Assembly: GCF_019049655.1 (NCBI RefSeq)
Contig: NZ_JAFMOX010000043.1
Span: 1-64,000, forward strand
Direction: 5' to 3'
Length of the DNA: 64,000 nucleotides
DNA from: Rahnella rivi
GTDB taxonomy: Bacteria; Pseudomonadota; Gammaproteobacteria; Enterobacterales; Enterobacteriaceae
Below are positions 63,478 through 64,000 of this stretch, one piece after another. A program made the translations under genes and the position numbers. Below the pieces are notes generated by a model. The model saw nothing but the letters and a program-made list of their open reading frames with translations, was not told the origin of the DNA and searched no databases. Position 1 is the first letter of the stretch. Each line of letters starts with the position of its first letter.

Positions 63478-63721
63478 GGGGTTTGAAGCCCAATGGAACG
63501 GAAACGTACGCTAAGAACGTAACCTTATGAATTTAAGTCTATAAAGTCGTGGCATTGTAGGTCAGGTATACGTTGATTTTATTAACACCAGGAATGCCGA
63601 AAACCGCGTGGATATTGGCATTAATGGCAAAAGTAAATAAAACCCTCGTTTTCTTTACTCGCCCAACCTGCTTAAAAAATATACTTAGCGTACGATCTCG
63701 TACGGTTGGGCTTCAGACCCC
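63478..63721. mobile_element. 244-bp Tn3-type miniature element (TIME-like)
   Basis: 38-bp inverted ends at 63478-63515 (GGGGTTTGAAGCCCAATGGA ... ACGCTAAG) and 63684-63721. The interior of 168 bp has no gene. The right arm is homologous to the degenerate end at 13586-13680. Flanking pentamers (ATAGT and GTGAA) do not match, so either target duplications were lost or the two ends came from different insertions. Confidence 0.7.
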
Positions 63722-63898
63722 GTGAAGTGCCGGCACGCCATCGTGCACCGTGATGGTAAGAATACGGAGGGAAATCTATTATCTATTGATCAACAAACAG
63801 TTGATGCACTGGCTATGGCGGTTATGAAGTTCACCCAGGTAAATGATAAGCAGAACCTTGACGGTCAGCTTCAGGAGCATGAAGCTGATGAAAACTGA
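63722..63898 (+). pseudogene. Gene tail truncated by the miniature element
   Basis: An open frame of 58 codons starts exactly where the element ends (KCRHAIVHRDGKNTEGNLLS, VDALAMAVMKFTQVNDKQNL) and stops at 63898. It looks like the C-terminus of a protein whose beginning was replaced. Family unknown. The remaining 100 bp of the window show no gene. Confidence 0.4.
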
Positions 63899-64000
63899 TA
63901 TTGGTCTTTGAGTACATGAAGGTTTTTGAGGGCCAACAGACGGAAAACTCAAAAAGTGTGTGGAACTAAAACGGGTGTGCTTACAATAATGTCACCTGTT

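Overview
The window is most of an F-like conjugative plasmid from an enterobacterium (Enterobacterales). The evidence is an F-type (MPF-F) transfer operon in near-canonical order, an F-type oriT with a recognisable nic site, and a RepA/CopA/CopB-type replicon of the IncFII-related superfamily. It also carries ArdA, MqsRA and DUF905/DUF1419/DUF932 leading-region genes. The host genus cannot be fixed from the sequence. No antibiotic-resistance or metal-resistance gene is visible.

Layout from left to right. 0-6 kb is a scarred accessory zone: a cut-off secreted or lipoprotein gene, a decayed LysR remnant, a 253-bp Tn3-type miniature element, a frameshifted HTH-like gene with a coupled small partner, a frameshifted ResD-type recombinase, a 440-aa protein with a PD-(D/E)xK-like motif, and a 1.17-kb Tn3 derivative in which a 3' tnpA fragment is bounded by two 38-bp Tn3 inverted repeats. 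6.2-12.4 kb is a tightly coupled five-gene minus-strand operon ending in an SF1 (Upf1/Dna2-like) helicase. The other members are three coiled-coil or small proteins and a 650-aa protein with a QxK nuclease-like motif plus a membrane region. I do not recognise it as a described system, and it is the best candidate here for a new defence or plasmid-maintenance module. 12.5-13.7 kb is a chimeric scar of IS3-family and Tn3-family transposase sequences. 13.7-16.6 kb is the replicon: a small exported protein, a probable origin region, repA with a leader peptide, antisense RNA and promoters, and copB.

16.7-50.6 kb is the transfer operon, read right to left: traA L E K B, rfaH-like, three small genes, traV, a P-loop-like small gene, traC, trbI, traW, three small genes, traU, trbC, traN, traF, three small genes, trbB, traH, traG, a traS-like gene, traT (frameshifted), a small membrane gene, traD, traI, a DsbA-like gene, a small gene and nuc. 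Most genes overlap by 1-17 nt. traX, finO and traJ, which frame this operon in F, are not present. Instead a divergent traY-like gene and a perfect CRP-type palindrome sit in front of traA, and an RfaH-type antiterminator is encoded inside the operon.

51.4-52.6 kb holds traM and oriT, including a 33-bp-period iteron array and a nic site near 52403/52404. The transferred strand should be the plus strand running right. 52.6-64 kb is the leading region: a lytic transglycosylase, then minus-strand genes (templates on the incoming strand) arranged in modules behind long, hairpin-rich leaders. Two of these leaders are near-identical over about 700 bp, and all three share a core palindrome. Two leading genes are broken by single stop codons (mqsR and a DUF5983-like gene). 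The right end carries ardA, an IS110-family element and a second, 244-bp Tn3-type miniature element.

Several genes are interrupted by one small change (traT, the HTH-like gene, resD, mqsR, the DUF5983-like gene, the IS3 orfB). Either the plasmid is decaying or the assembly contains errors at these points; raw reads would decide.
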